64,000 nt of DNA from Nostocales cyanobacterium HT-58-2 (GCA_002163975.1 CP019636.1:7071501-7135500); one strand, 5' to 3'. Positions 33,542 to 43,287 are shown, counted from the stretch's first letter. Program-made: numbers and translations. Notes: generated from the letters alone by a model not told the origin.

Positions 33542-35827
33542 ATGGAAAACTGGCAATTTCTAATACAGAAACAGGACGATTGCCCAAAGGGCACTGTGCA
33601 AGAGCGTGATCGCTCTTGGCTTGCCCTAGAATCGCCAAATGTGGAAATTATAGAAGGTCGGTATAGAGTTGTAGCTCGCTCTGACCTTGCTAATAAGGAT
33701 GTGGAGGTGCGGATCACTCACAGTTCAACCTTAGAACTTCCCCCAAAGCGACGAATTCAAAAGCGATCGCGGCGTACAAACTCTGAAGGCTTAATAGCTG
33801 TCATTCCCTTTACCTACCTTAAGCCAGGAATTTGGGAGTTAAGTTGTTCAGGTGACGTGATGTCAGACTTTCTTGGTCAACCCTGGCAACATAGTGTCCA
33901 ATTGCAAGTTCTACCTAAGGTAGTGACGGAAGAAGTAGCAAGAGGCGACAAGGAGGAATCTCCTGTCTCTATCAACGAGTTGCCTAAAGAAGAAGCTATT
34001 ATTGACCAGCCGATTAGCCCAGTCTGGATGAAAGGTGAGACCGCACAGCAAATTTTACAAAATTTAATAGAGATTGCTTTACCTTCTTCTGAATTATTAC
34101 TGGAAGATGATAAAACCGTTGAGGATTCTTTAGCAGATATACCAGAGTCACTGGTGGTGCTGAAACTGGAAGAAGAAATCTACATTGCTCATTGGGGACA
34201 GACTCTTACAATTAATGGGTATGTAAAACCAAAAGAAGTGGCGCATCTAGATTGGGATGAAACATCAAACTATGAAAAAGTCTATGGAGGAGAGATAAGA
34301 ATCGAACTGCGCTCACCTGGAGGTTCTGAAATTGTTAGACGAGTACGGCAATCTTTACCTGAAAAGCTAATACCGTTTAGTATCAGATGTTCGATAGAGA
34401 TTCCAGCAGATTGTGAATCTAAGCTGATTTTGGGAGAAATTAGTTTGTATGGCATTCTCACAATTGGTGGTAATGCCACACTGTTAGCTCACGAGTCTTT
34501 TACGGTGACAGCAGATGTCACAGAATTACTGGCAAATACGAATGTAAAAGACCAACATACACCTTCGGCACCACGTGCTACTTCGGAAGCCAAAAAACCA
34601 TACAGACCTCTAGATTTAAAACTTTTTAATCTGGCAAAAACTCCAAAAAAAGCGCGATCGCTTTTGTTGCATCCATCTCCCAAAAAATCTCTGCCACCGA
34701 AGATTAACCCGCAATCACTTCGTAAATCAGTACCTACTCTCTCACCTCAATTACCGAGGTTTGTTCAACGCCAAAATCAGATAATGAGCTCTGCTGATGT
34801 TTCCGCACCTCCTGCAAAATTGGAGAGTTCAGACAAGAGTATACCTGTCACTGCTGCTAATCAAGTAACCAGCACGAGTACGACTTTTCCCTACTTGAGA
34901 CGATTAAAAACATCACAGAATGAAATCGAAGTTGTTAAGCACAACGCGCCAGAGACATTTGACTTGGATGTGCTTGTTCATTCTCAGCAAAAGAGAACTG
35001 AGAGAGATGAAGATACAGTGCAGTTAGTTGCAGACGATTCACAATCCCAACACATATCGTTTGCTGAATTAGTCCTCCCTGCAAATTTCGTTACGACAGG
35101 TAATCCCAACGTATCCCCCTTGATTAGAAAGTGGATGCATACTCAAGGATACTCCTTGCCTGAACCCATCAATTTGCAAAATCATGACTACGATACCTAT
35201 TTTGTTTCCAGACGAGAGCAAGAGTATGATGAGGTTGACACACAGACACAAGGACAGGGGAATGTGGAGGAATATACTCCCTCAACTCTCCCGGCTCTCT
35301 CTTATGGCAAGCTACCCTTGGATAGGTTGGCGCAAGAGATTGTGATAGATGATACATTTTCCGAAGTTGAAGCTGATAATTTCAAAAACCAACCTTCCAC
35401 ACAGGACGAAGAAATCGTATCTGATGTCTCTGCTCATGTGCCTGTAGTGAGAGAAATTACCGAACTGTTACCAGTTCCACAACTACATTTGACAGCAAGC
35501 GAACTTGTCTCTGGAAAATCTGTTAGGGTTCGTGTGCAGTTAGCGCAAATCAGTTCCGAATTGGCTGTAAAGTTATGGGTTAAAGATTGCCAGACTCGTG
35601 GGTTGATTGATGGTCCGCGGTTGTTGACAAATTTACTACCTAACTCTTCTGGAGGGTTGGAAGAAAACACTCACATCCTTGTGCCTTTTGGCTGTTTAGA
35701 AATTCGCATAGAAGCGATCGCTGTGAATATAGTCACTCAGCAGGAAAGCGACAAAGTCACTCTTCAACGGAGTGTGGTTCCCCCGGACTTACCAACCTTG
35801 CAGCTAGATGAACTGTTAAGTATTTAA
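33542..35827 (+). CDS. Large unknown protein, possible beta-sandwich domains
   Basis: 761 residues with no recognised family. The first 130 residues and the last 110 look like beta-sandwich (Ig-like) domains: YRVVARSDLANKDVEVRITH ... PGIWELSCSGD, and ELVSGKSVRVRVQLAQI. The middle is low-complexity and rich in Pro, Ser, Lys and Arg, probably disordered (about 340-600). No signal peptide or membrane helix. Lies 166 bases after the OmpA-like gene, same strand. The IS4-family insertion begins 59 bases after its stop codon. Confidence 0.6.
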   Translation: MENWQFLIQKQDDCPKGTVQERDRSWLALESPNVEIIEGRYRVVARSDLANKDVEVRITHSSTLELPPKRRIQKRSRRTNSEGLIAVIPFTYLKPGIWELSCSGDVMSDFLGQPWQHSVQLQVLPKVVTEEVARGDKEESPVSINELPKEEAIIDQPISPVWMKGETAQQILQNLIEIALPSSELLLEDDKTVEDSLADIPESLVVLKLEEEIYIAHWGQTLTINGYVKPKEVAHLDWDETSNYEKVYGGEIRIELRSPGGSEIVRRVRQSLPEKLIPFSIRCSIEIPADCESKLILGEISLYGILTIGGNATLLAHESFTVTADVTELLANTNVKDQHTPSAPRATSEAKKPYRPLDLKLFNLAKTPKKARSLLLHPSPKKSLPPKINPQSLRKSVPTLSPQLPRFVQRQNQIMSSADVSAPPAKLESSDKSIPVTAANQVTSTSTTFPYLRRLKTSQNEIEVVKHNAPETFDLDVLVHSQQKRTERDEDTVQLVADDSQSQHISFAELVLPANFVTTGNPNVSPLIRKWMHTQGYSLPEPINLQNHDYDTYFVSRREQEYDEVDTQTQGQGNVEEYTPSTLPALSYGKLPLDRLAQEIVIDDTFSEVEADNFKNQPSTQDEEIVSDVSAHVPVVREITELLPVPQLHLTASELVSGKSVRVRVQLAQISSELAVKLWVKDCQTRGLIDGPRLLTNLLPNSSGGLEENTHILVPFGCLEIRIEAIAVNIVTQQESDKVTLQRSVVPPDLPTLQLDELLSI

Positions 35828-35886
35828 TTTAGGAGTGTAGCTCAGCAAGGAAATTTTTCAATTTTAAATTAACTATCCTCTAATCC

Positions 35887-37155
35887 CTAACGGGGTGACA
35901 AAAGAGCTAGGATACAGCGAGAATAAGCGACCTAGCCCTGAGGCCTCGTTGATAAAAGGGAGATTTATTGCGACATAATCTCATTAACCGAGTGACTAAA
36001 TCTTTGTATGGCTCCACAAAATTAACCCAAGTTTCACCATAGAGTCCGATATAAAAACTGCTATGACGCCTTTCAATACGACCAGGTTCTTTAACGCGAC
36101 CAACATAGTTTTGTACACCTTTTCGTTTAATTTCCTGTCCATGAATCGTAGCAGAAGTGTAAGCGATGGCTATCAACAAAATGAGAGTAATTAGTCGTTC
36201 ACCAGATACATTAGTATCTTCCAAGTTATAACCTCCCTTCTTCAAGTCTCGGAACATTTCTTCTATATTGAATCTTCTTTTATACGCTGCGATCGCTAAC
36301 TCAAGAGTCTCTAGATTTGTGAAAATAAACCATCCTTCTTTGGGAGCAATACCTAAAATTTTGCGTTTCCATTTACAAGCAACGTTAAAGCTAAAAAATC
36401 CTTGAGTTTTTGTCACTTTGACTCCTTTCAAAAACAAAGAAACTCCTGGGGATAATCCTATCTGTTTTAGTTCCAGCCAAATTTCTTGTTCTGTTTCTAC
36501 GAAATAGTTCTTTTTCAATCGCAAGCAAAAATATACATTCCTTTCTCTGAGCCAATTTGCTAGTTTAACAGAACAAAATTCTCTATCTCCTAATACACAG
36601 ATTTTATAATTATCAAAAAGTTGTAATACTTGAGAGAGAATCTTTTTTTGTTCATCTAGGTTACTATTACCTAGCTTTGGTAGTAGTGTAAAATATATCG
36701 GGAATGCTCTCTTATCCCAAACAACACTAACCATGAAGAGATTGATCCGACTCCAATTTGTTCTATCCATTACCAAATAAATAATTTTTTCTCTGTCAAA
36801 ATATGTTGATAACCAAGTTGTCACAATCGGAAACCAAATTTTTTCAATCGAGAGGTTTGGTAATGATAGAAATCTTTGTATTTTCTTCCTTCTACTTTCA
36901 AATAGTATGGGAATTGGCAAAGCAGTAGCCAGGGTTTCTAAGTTAACTTTTTTAATGGATTGTAGAAGATTAATTAGAATTTGGAGCAACAAATATTCTG
37001 CACAACTCAGATGACTTTGCAAGTGTGTTTGGTAGAATAAGGGTAACATTATCAATAAACAGGTCTTCTTGACAAAGGTAGACCTATTTTTTTTATCATA
37101 AATTGCTACACACTTTACCTCGCAAGCTTTCCAGGGTACTTTGTCGCCCCGTCAG
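35887..37155 (-). mobile_element. IS4-family insertion sequence (1269 bp)
   Basis: Inverted ends CTAACGGGGTGACAAA (35887-35902) and the complement of CTGACGGGGCGACAAA at 37155, 14 of 16 identical. Direct flanking repeat CTCTAATCC on both sides (35878-35886 and 37156-37164), a 9-bp target duplication, which fixes the boundaries. It carries one intact transposase ORF. Confidence 0.92.
35907..37055 (-). CDS. IS4-family transposase
   Basis: 382 residues. DDE residues: Asp in LVMDRTNW, Asp in VLGDREFC, and Glu in the YREK-like signature YKRRFNIEEMFRDLKKGGY. Full length and uninterrupted, so it may be active. Confidence 0.92.
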   Translation of the reverse strand: MIMLPLFYQTHLQSHLSCAEYLLLQILINLLQSIKKVNLETLATALPIPILFESRRKKIQRFLSLPNLSIEKIWFPIVTTWLSTYFDREKIIYLVMDRTNWSRINLFMVSVVWDKRAFPIYFTLLPKLGNSNLDEQKKILSQVLQLFDNYKICVLGDREFCSVKLANWLRERNVYFCLRLKKNYFVETEQEIWLELKQIGLSPGVSLFLKGVKVTKTQGFFSFNVACKWKRKILGIAPKEGWFIFTNLETLELAIAAYKRRFNIEEMFRDLKKGGYNLEDTNVSGERLITLILLIAIAYTSATIHGQEIKRKGVQNYVGRVKEPGRIERRHSSFYIGLYGETWVNFVEPYKDLVTRLMRLCRNKSPFYQRGLRARSLILAVS

Positions 37156-37276
37156 CTCTAATCCTTGACAATTCCATCAAATTCATGCTGTGTTAAAAAT
37201 CTTTAGAATTTAAAAAATTAGGGGAGAATTTGCAGTAAGCTCTTGTTGAATTGTTGTTTGATTGAATAGGAATTTT

Positions 37277-37423
37277 ATGTACACAGCTTCATTGATGCCT
37301 TCGATTCTCATGTACGCAGCTTCATTTGTGCCTTCTGTCCTCGTTCCTGTCACTGGTTTAGTTGTTCCAGCTATCACATTTGCGTTTATGTTGCTATACA
37401 TTGAACGCGACGATATCGCCTAA
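37277..37423 (+). CDS. psaI: Photosystem I subunit VIII (PsaI)
   Basis: 48 residues, one membrane helix, ending LLYIERDDIA, the conserved PsaI C-terminus. PsaI sits at the trimer-forming side of photosystem I beside PsaL. The start has AGGAA five bases upstream. The first two 33-bp segments are near copies (MYTASLMPSIL then MYAASFVPSVL), a tandem duplication at the 5' end. Starting at the second ATG (37310) would give a 37-residue standard form. A terminator follows at 37554-37585. Confidence 0.9.
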   Translation: MYTASLMPSILMYAASFVPSVLVPVTGLVVPAITFAFMLLYIERDDIA

Positions 37424-37553
37424 ACCAGCCAACCGACTTAATCATGACTGATGGCGGTTTGCAATTGAGTACAACAAACTCAGGTTGTTTCATCGCTAAA
37501 GCAATGACAATAAACCCATACTTCATTCAAATGAGAACCGCCATGAAAATTAA

Positions 37554-37585
37554 CCGTCCACCTCTATAAGATGGACGGCTTTTTT
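37554..37585 (+). terminator. psaI intrinsic terminator
   Basis: CCGTCCA / TGGACGG stem around a short loop, then TTTTTT, 130 bases after the psaI stop. A 9-bp ATGGCGGTT/AACCGCCAT pair (37451 and 37536) could form another structure upstream. Confidence 0.8.
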
Positions 37586-37724
37586 ATGCTGAATGATTTC
37601 TAAACGATTCTTCAACTTATCCGCTCAGCTACATTTTGCTTGCAGCTACTAATTGCTAATTGTTCATTGCGGTTAATCTTTAGCAAATACAATTAGCAAT
37701 TGTGTGATTCGGTTCAAATTATCA

Positions 37725-37844
37725 TTAGATTGAAGAACCGAGCCCAGCGTAGGCTCCGTAAAAGAAAATACCTACAACAGTAATGACGCCTAATCCTGCG
37801 ATTGTCGCGACAACCCACAGGGGAATTCTGCCACTTCCAGACAC
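37725..37844 (-). CDS. psbJ: Photosystem II reaction centre protein PsbJ
   Basis: 39 residues from a GTG start (37844): [16 protein letters not shown], then [16 protein letters not shown], ending LGSSI. One membrane helix. Last gene of psbE-F-L-J. PsbJ helps control electron flow from QA to the plastoquinone pool and assembly. Confidence 0.95.
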   Translation of the reverse strand: MSGSGRIPLWVVATIAGLGVITVVGIFFYGAYAGLGSSI

Positions 37845-37921
37845 AGCTTTCTCTCCTCCCTTCAAAAAAAATTAAAAACGAAAGTTAGAAAATAAACAGT
37901 GGTAAATACTTGTTGTTCCAG

Positions 37922-38041
37922 TTAGTTAAAGAAGTAACTGGAAAACAGAATCCCTAGAACAAATACCAGTAGCAGTCCCAGGTACAGAGAAGTCCGGTTT
38001 AGTTCAACTGGTTGATTATTGGGATTGGGGCTTCTTTCCAT
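37922..38041 (-). CDS. psbL: Photosystem II reaction centre protein PsbL
   Basis: 39 residues, one membrane helix, ending FSSYFFN. PsbL lies at the monomer interface of photosystem II near QA. Starts 9 bases after psbF; 77 bases before psbJ. Confidence 0.95.
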   Translation of the reverse strand: MERSPNPNNQPVELNRTSLYLGLLLVFVLGILFSSYFFN

Positions 38042-38050
38042 GATTTGCTC

Positions 38051-38188
38051 CTAGCGTTGAATAAACTGCATTGCAGCGATCGCGCCTAAAAAGAACACAG
38101 TTGGCACACCCAAAGTGTGAACTGCCAGCCATCTGACTGTAAAAATTGGATAGGTAATTGGTTGATTGATGTTATTTCCGCTAGTCAT
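38051..38188 (-). CDS. psbF: Cytochrome b559 beta subunit PsbF
   Basis: 45 residues, with His in the helix ([16 protein letters not shown]) that ligates the cytochrome b559 heme with the PsbE His. Starts 9 bases after psbE. Confidence 0.97.
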   Translation of the reverse strand: MTSGNNINQPITYPIFTVRWLAVHTLGVPTVFFLGAIAAMQFIQR

Positions 38189-38197
38189 GATTTCAAA

Positions 38198-38449
38198 CTA
38201 CTTAGTGTTACTAAATTGTTCTACTTGTTGTTTTGCATCAAAACGATTATTCACAATTGGCAATTCCTGCCGTGTTTGTGTGTAATACTCATCAGGGCGA
38301 GGTGTACCAAACACATCATATGCCAAGCCAGTGCTAACAAATAACCAACCTGCAATGAATAGTGCGGGAATGGTGATGCTGTGGATCACCCAGTAACGAA
38401 CGCTAGTAATAATGTCCGAAAACGGACGCTCTCCAGTAGTACCTGACAT
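38198..38449 (-). CDS. psbE: Cytochrome b559 alpha subunit PsbE
   Basis: 83 residues, with the heme-ligating His in [13 protein letters not shown] (about residue 23) in the single membrane helix, and a long lumenal C-terminus. First gene of the psbEFLJ operon, which follows rubA-ycf48 on the same strand, the standard cyanobacterial order. Confidence 0.97.
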   Translation of the reverse strand: MSGTTGERPFSDIITSVRYWVIHSITIPALFIAGWLFVSTGLAYDVFGTPRPDEYYTQTRQELPIVNNRFDAKQQVEQFSNTK

Positions 38450-38553
38450 TTATATCACTACCTTCACAAAGATTGTTATTGAGATCATTATCCTACAAAG
38501 TTAAGAAAGAGTTACACGTCGTAACTCCTTTCAAGAGAAGTAGGGATCAATAC

Positions 38554-39576
38554 TTAAGCAGCTTCTGACTTAGAAGTCGCTGCAATATTGGGATTGTATT
38601 TTAGTAAAACACCGCGATCGCCAATGACAAATCCCTTTTCTGGGTTGAGAAAAACAATTTTGTAAAAATTAGCGGGAACTGATTCAACATCCCGGTCTTT
38701 TTCCCAGGTTTTGCCACCATCAGAACTCCGCAGCAAATTCCCGCTCCCGCCACTGACCCAAATCTCTTCAGGTGTGCGATAAGCCAAATCAAGTAAGCCC
38801 CAACTGGTAGACAATTCTGGAAATTGACCTTCCAGCCACTGTTCTGAGTCGGCTGGGTCAGTAAACTGTACTTGACCACCCCGTGCTAACATCCACATCT
38901 GCCCTTTGTCGGTGAATCCCATGTTTTCTACTCTGCGGGAACTATTGCGGTTATGGGGTACCCAAGCATTGAGTCCTGGTTCCCAGGTCGAGTAGAAGTT
39001 TCCCTTTGCAGAAACAGCAACGTACTTGCCATCAGCAGAACGTTCCATATTACGAACCACGCCAACAGCTTGTTCTACCTGCGCTTTCCAGTTTTGCCCA
39101 CCATCGGTGGTTCTGTATATTGCTCCTACATCGGTCGCCATCTCAGCTGTGTTTTGCCCTAGTGCTACGATACTAACGGGACTACCTGGGAGCTTTTCAC
39201 TCAGTGGAATACGCGACCAAGAACGACCCTCATCAGTACTGTGCAATAGGAGAGATGGTTCTCCAGCGATCCACCCCTCTTTTCCTGCAAAACTGACAGT
39301 GTTAAAGCGGTATCTTTGGTCATCCAGTTTTAATTCCAGAGGCTGCCAATTCTTACCACCGTCTTTTGTTTCTAACAGAGTGGCATTGCTGCCTACTAAG
39401 AAACCATGTTCGGGGTCATCTGTAAAGGCAATATCCAGTAGCTTTGCATCTGTTGGGACGGAAATTACTTCCCAAGGATTGTAGCTGGTTGAAGCGACAT
39501 TACTGCAACCAACACATACAAGAATAACCACGAACAAAGCGAGTATTCGTTGGCAAATTTTCACAATTGGAAGCAT
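38554..39576 (-). CDS. ycf48: Photosystem II assembly factor Ycf48 (HCF136)
   Basis: 340 residues. Lipoprotein signal with VCVGCSN, then a seven-bladed beta-propeller visible as repeated DGGKNW/DEGRSW/DGGQNW/DGGKTW motifs. Ycf48 binds newly made D1 in the early reaction-centre assembly complex on the lumenal side. Encoded between rubA and psbE, and probably in one transcript with rubA (89 bases apart). Confidence 0.96.
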   Translation of the reverse strand: MLPIVKICQRILALFVVILVCVGCSNVASTSYNPWEVISVPTDAKLLDIAFTDDPEHGFLVGSNATLLETKDGGKNWQPLELKLDDQRYRFNTVSFAGKEGWIAGEPSLLLHSTDEGRSWSRIPLSEKLPGSPVSIVALGQNTAEMATDVGAIYRTTDGGQNWKAQVEQAVGVVRNMERSADGKYVAVSAKGNFYSTWEPGLNAWVPHNRNSSRRVENMGFTDKGQMWMLARGGQVQFTDPADSEQWLEGQFPELSTSWGLLDLAYRTPEEIWVSGGSGNLLRSSDGGKTWEKDRDVESVPANFYKIVFLNPEKGFVIGDRGVLLKYNPNIAATSKSEAA

Positions 39577-39665
39577 CTGTATCTGTTAGTTTTTTTGAAT
39601 TTGTCAATTTGTGTATGGGTTTGGTGTCATGTGAGCAGTGCTCACCTCACTGTTAAAAGCGGGTC

Positions 39666-40001
39666 TTATTGTAAGCCGTACAGACTTATAAAAAACAAAA
39701 AAGCAAGAGCCAAAGCTCCAAAAATGAGAAGGTTCTTTTGCGTTGGTGTTAGGGTATTGACACCTAAACCATATTTCAGATTTTCTTGGAAGCCGGATGC
39801 CTGACCAGCAGGACCAATGTTCGTAAAAGCATTCTTTTTTGCACCGCAAACTGGACAGCGCCAGGTTGGGGACAATTCAGCAAAGGGTACTCCTGGGGCA
39901 ATGTCATGCTTGTCATCCCCCTTCTCAGGTTCATAAACGTAACCACAGGCACGGCACTCGTAGCGGTCAAAGTCGGTCGTCGCAACAGCTTGTTCGCTCA
40001 T
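39666..40001 (-). CDS. rubA: Membrane-anchored rubredoxin RubA
   Basis: 111 residues. Rubredoxin domain with CRACGY and CPVCGA iron ligands, then a C-terminal membrane helix ([18 protein letters not shown]). RubA is needed for photosystem II reaction-centre (and in some species photosystem I) biogenesis. Upstream of ycf48-psbEFLJ. Confidence 0.95.
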   Translation of the reverse strand: MSEQAVATTDFDRYECRACGYVYEPEKGDDKHDIAPGVPFAELSPTWRCPVCGAKKNAFTNIGPAGQASGFQENLKYGLGVNTLTPTQKNLLIFGALALAFLFFISLYGLQ

Positions 40002-40412
40002 GGCTATTGGCGTCGGTGAGAGGCAAATCTTAAATATACGTTAAAAATTATGACATAATTGTTAGACTTTTCTATCTTGAACAAAAACGAATCAAATCAT
40101 CTCCAGCTCTGTTTTTTGGGATTCAGAAAAGTCAAATAGATATAATGTAAATGTAATGTAAATACAAAAAGTAGGGTGCGACACACCCAAACTTAAGCTT
40201 GAGGAGCGCTTTGAAAGAAGCGAGAATGCTTCGTAAGACGGAAAGTGAGATAGCCTTTTAGGGAACTGCGTGCCGTAGATATACCCGAAAGGTCACTAAC
40301 CGCAGAATCAGCCCAAGAATCCCTCTTTGCCTGAAAATGAGCGTAAGTGTTGTTTTCACCAAAGGTGGGAATGTTAAAAAGTTATTAGCACCAAAAGCGG
40401 TAGAAACTCATT
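40002..40412. other. Divergent intergenic region, rubA / ndhC
   Basis: 411 bases. The ndhC side has a long leader. A GCTT-rich stretch near 40215-40240 (AAGCG...CGCTT-type arms) could fold. No known riboswitch motif recognised and no ORF. Direct-repeat-like TGTAAATGTAATGTAAATAC around 40145-40164 may be a regulator site. Confidence 0.35.
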
Positions 40413-40775
40413 GTGTTTGTTCTTAGTGGTTACGAGTACCTTCTAGGCTTCTTAATTATCTGCAGCCTAGTGCCTGCCCTCGCTCTATCAGCGTCCAAGC
40501 TCCTGCGACCTAGTGGTCGCAACCCAGAACGGCGCACTACATATGAATCCGGGATGGAACCCATCGGTGGAGCCTGGATTCAGTTCAACATCCGCTACTA
40601 TATGTTCGCGCTGGTCTTCGTCATCTTTGATGTAGAAACTGTCTTTTTATATCCTTGGGCGGTTGCTTTCAACCGTCTTGGGCTATTGGCATTTATTGAA
40701 GCGCTCATTTTTATTGCAATTCTCGTCGTCGCCCTAGTGTATGCATGGCGTAAAGGAGCTTTGGAATGGTCTTAG
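40413..40775 (+). CDS. ndhC: NAD(P)H-quinone oxidoreductase subunit 3 (NdhC)
   Basis: 120 residues, GTG start. Three membrane helices and the conserved loop [13 protein letters not shown], as in subunit A of complex I. Part of the NDH-1 membrane arm used for cyclic electron flow, respiration and CO2 uptake. Overlaps ndhK by 10 bases. Confidence 0.97.
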   Translation: MFVLSGYEYLLGFLIICSLVPALALSASKLLRPSGRNPERRTTYESGMEPIGGAWIQFNIRYYMFALVFVIFDVETVFLYPWAVAFNRLGLLAFIEALIFIAILVVALVYAWRKGALEWS

Positions 40776-41500
40776 ATACTAACGTAGAGCAGCAGAAAGA
40801 GCGTATCCTCAACCCGATTGAGCGTCCTACAGTAACCCAAGATTTGTCAGAAAACGTCATTCTGACGACTGTTGATGACCTCTACAACTGGGCACGGCTT
40901 TCTAGCCTTTGGCCCATGTTGTTTGGTACCGCTTGCTGCTTTATTGAGTTTGCAGCTTTGATTGGTTCCCGATTCGACTTTGACCGCTTTGGTCTGATTC
41001 CCCGTTCTAGCCCTCGCCAAGCTGACTTAATTATTACCGCAGGCACAATCACAATGAAGATGGCACCTCAACTCGTGCGTCTTTATGAGCAAATGCCAGA
41101 ACCAAAGTATGTGATTGCTATGGGCGCTTGCACGATTACTGGCGGTATGTTCAGCGTTGATTCCCCTACAGCAGTGCGTGGAGTCGATAAACTAATTCCA
41201 GTAGATGTTTATTTGCCTGGTTGTCCGCCCCGTCCAGAAGCGATTATTGACGCAATTATCAAGCTGCGGAAGAAGATAGCAAATGATTCGATTCAAGAGC
41301 GGAGTCTAACTCAGCAAACCCATCGCTACTACAGTACGACTCATAGCCTCAAGCCCACAGAGCAAATCAACACAGGTAAGTATTTGCAATGTGAGTCTCG
41401 AGTGAAACCGCCGAAGGAATTAACGGAGGCGATCGGCCTACCTGTTCCACCTGCTCTTTTAACACAAAGGGTACAAAAGGAGGAAACTAACCGTGGCTGA
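40766..41500 (+). CDS. ndhK: NAD(P)H-quinone oxidoreductase subunit K (NdhK)
   Basis: 244 residues. Carries the N2 [4Fe-4S] cluster ligands: Cys-Cys in [10 protein letters not shown], Cys in [10 protein letters not shown], and Cys in [10 protein letters not shown]. Connects to the quinone site in the hydrophilic arm of NDH-1. Overlaps ndhC at its start and ndhJ at its end. Confidence 0.97.
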   Translation: MVLDTNVEQQKERILNPIERPTVTQDLSENVILTTVDDLYNWARLSSLWPMLFGTACCFIEFAALIGSRFDFDRFGLIPRSSPRQADLIITAGTITMKMAPQLVRLYEQMPEPKYVIAMGACTITGGMFSVDSPTAVRGVDKLIPVDVYLPGCPPRPEAIIDAIIKLRKKIANDSIQERSLTQQTHRYYSTTHSLKPTEQINTGKYLQCESRVKPPKELTEAIGLPVPPALLTQRVQKEETNRG

Positions 41501-42020
41501 AGAATCGAAACCAGTACCAGTTGAAGAACAGTCACTGGTCAAAGCAGGTGCAGTTTCCCAGTGGTTGACGGAAAATGGCTTTGCTCATGAGTCTCTAGAA
41601 CCAGATCACAGAGGTGTAGAAGTCATTAAGGTAGAGCCAGATTTCCTACTCCCAATTTCCACTGCACTGTACGCCTACGGGTTTAATTACCTCCAGTGTC
41701 AATGTGGCTTTGACTTAGGACCAGGACAAGAGCTGGTTAGTATGTATCACTTGACGAAACTCACGGATAATGCTAGCCGCCCTGAGGAACTACGTATCAA
41801 AGTGTTTTTGCCACGGGAAAATCCGAGAGTCCCCTCGGTCTACTGGATTTGGAAAGCAGCAGACTGGCAAGAACGTGAGTCCTATGATATGTTCGGCATT
41901 ATCTACGAAGGACACCCAGACCCACAGAAGCGGATTTTGATGCCAGAAGACTGGGTAGGTTGGCCATTGCGTAAGGATTACGTGTCACCTGACTTTTATG
42001 AGTTACAGGACGCTTATTAG
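41493..42020 (+). CDS. ndhJ: NAD(P)H-quinone oxidoreductase subunit J (NdhJ)
   Basis: 175 residues, the 30-kDa-type subunit of NDH-1 (C subunit of complex I), with the signature [22 protein letters not shown] (shown in part; about 111-132). Overlaps ndhK by eight bases. Last gene of the ndhC-K-J operon. Confidence 0.96.
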   Translation: MAEESKPVPVEEQSLVKAGAVSQWLTENGFAHESLEPDHRGVEVIKVEPDFLLPISTALYAYGFNYLQCQCGFDLGPGQELVSMYHLTKLTDNASRPEELRIKVFLPRENPRVPSVYWIWKAADWQERESYDMFGIIYEGHPDPQKRILMPEDWVGWPLRKDYVSPDFYELQDAY

Positions 42021-42098
42021 AGCGATTAGCCTTGCCTTTGGCACGCTACATCGAGTGTGCCTGCCCGCAGAAATTATGGCGATAGTCCGTGTGTTGCC

Positions 42099-42123
42099 AA
42101 GCCTTTTCTTTTAGAAAAGGCTT
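42099..42123 (+). terminator. Hairpin after ndhJ
   Basis: Perfect 10-bp stem AAGCCTTTTC / GAAAAGGCTT with loop TTTTA, followed by a second hairpin CCCCGTT...AATGGGG (42125-42145). There is no T-run, but it lies in the right place to end the ndh operon transcript. Confidence 0.55.
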
Positions 42124-42205
42124 CCCCGTTGTCGAGCAATGGGGCAACCGTATGAAATGCGGTTGGGCAACAGGACCCGCATAGCGATCGCCTAATACCA
42201 TTTCT

Positions 42206-42757
42206 TTATAAAGCTGCGCTAAATAAAGCTTCAAGAATAAAGTCGTAAGAAGTGAGAGAGGAAATCATGGAAGGTGTAATTGCTTTGAGGACATCAGTTA
42301 ACTTCTGCTGTAGTTGTGTGAGGGTTTGACAATTTTCCCATTGGAGTTGAGATTTGAGAAATTCCCAAAACCGCTCAATTGGGTTGAGTTGAGGAGAGTG
42401 AGGAGGTTGAAAAATAGGGATAATGTTATCTGGATAATCGAGAGCTTTCGCTTTGTGAAAAGACCCTTGGTCGAACTGGATAACCGCGATATCATCACCA
42501 AGGTCAGCAGAGAGCAACTCCAAAAAGTTTTGAAAACAATCACTATTGAGGTAGGGGAACTCATAGAAAAAGCTGTATCCACTTAGGGGTTCTACGACTC
42601 CGTATAAATAAAAATTTTCACGTTGCCATTGGCTTAAACCCACGGGTTTAACTCCTTTAGCCGTAATTAAACGTCCTGCAATTGTCTTTAATCCTAAACG
42701 TGTTTCATCCTGGCACAAGTACCTCAATCGTTTACCCTCTCCAAACTCTTCCTGCAA
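42206..42757 (-). CDS. IS630-family transposase, ORF B (copy 2)
   Basis: 183 residues identical to the copy at 14823-15374, with the DDE triad. Expressed by -1 frameshifting from ORF A. Confidence 0.88.
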   Translation of the reverse strand: MQEEFGEGKRLRYLCQDETRLGLKTIAGRLITAKGVKPVGLSQWQRENFYLYGVVEPLSGYSFFYEFPYLNSDCFQNFLELLSADLGDDIAVIQFDQGSFHKAKALDYPDNIIPIFQPPHSPQLNPIERFWEFLKSQLQWENCQTLTQLQQKLTDVLKAITPSMISSLTSYDFILEALFSAAL

Positions 42758-42768
42758 GAATTTGAATG

Positions 42769-43287
42769 CTAGAGGCAGTTTTTTTTAAAGTGAGATAGGC
42801 TTTCTGGGTGTTGTTTGGTGCTTTGAGGACGAGGCACTTTCAATTTCGCACCCAAACGCTTGCGAACAATTTCATAGACTGTTTTGTAGGCAAGTGAAAG
42901 TCCTAATTCGCTCTTGAGCCATTGTTGAATTTGACTATAGCTTTGAAACCCAGATGGTTCCTGCAACTTCTGTTTCAACCGTTCTAAGTCTGAACCACTT
43001 ATGCTCAGAACTTTCCCTGGTGCATGTTTTACTTCAAGTAAGCCCCTTCGTCCTTCATCTTTATACTTTCTCACCCAACGAGTTATGGTTGCTTCATCAC
43101 GCCCTAAACGTTCTGCCAGCGATCGCCTGCTGCTGACTTGACCACTCTTGAGCCAGTAGAGCATTTGCAATCTTTCTTTGCTGCTTGCTGCTGTGGCATG
43201 TTTGAGAGCTTTCTCCAATTCTTCTTGACTTTCTGAAATCTCGATTTGGAATGGACGACTCATAACAAAATTACTCAATGCACCCAT
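42769..43287 (-). CDS. IS630-family transposase, ORF A (copy 2)
   Basis: 172 residues identical to the copy at 14293-14811. DNA-binding half, ending at the A AAA AAC slippery heptamer. Confidence 0.88.
   Translation of the reverse strand: MGALSNFVMSRPFQIEISESQEELEKALKHATAASSKERLQMLYWLKSGQVSSRRSLAERLGRDEATITRWVRKYKDEGRRGLLEVKHAPGKVLSISGSDLERLKQKLQEPSGFQSYSQIQQWLKSELGLSLAYKTVYEIVRKRLGAKLKVPRPQSTKQHPESLSHFKKNCL

Noticed and set aside
37210-37401. 63-codon minus-strand ORF over psaI
   Set aside because: Antisense shadow of psaI; the plus strand encodes the real protein.
40200-40400. Riboswitch or structural RNA in the ndhC leader
   Set aside because: I compared it in mind with cobalamin, glutamine and RNase P motifs; none fits.
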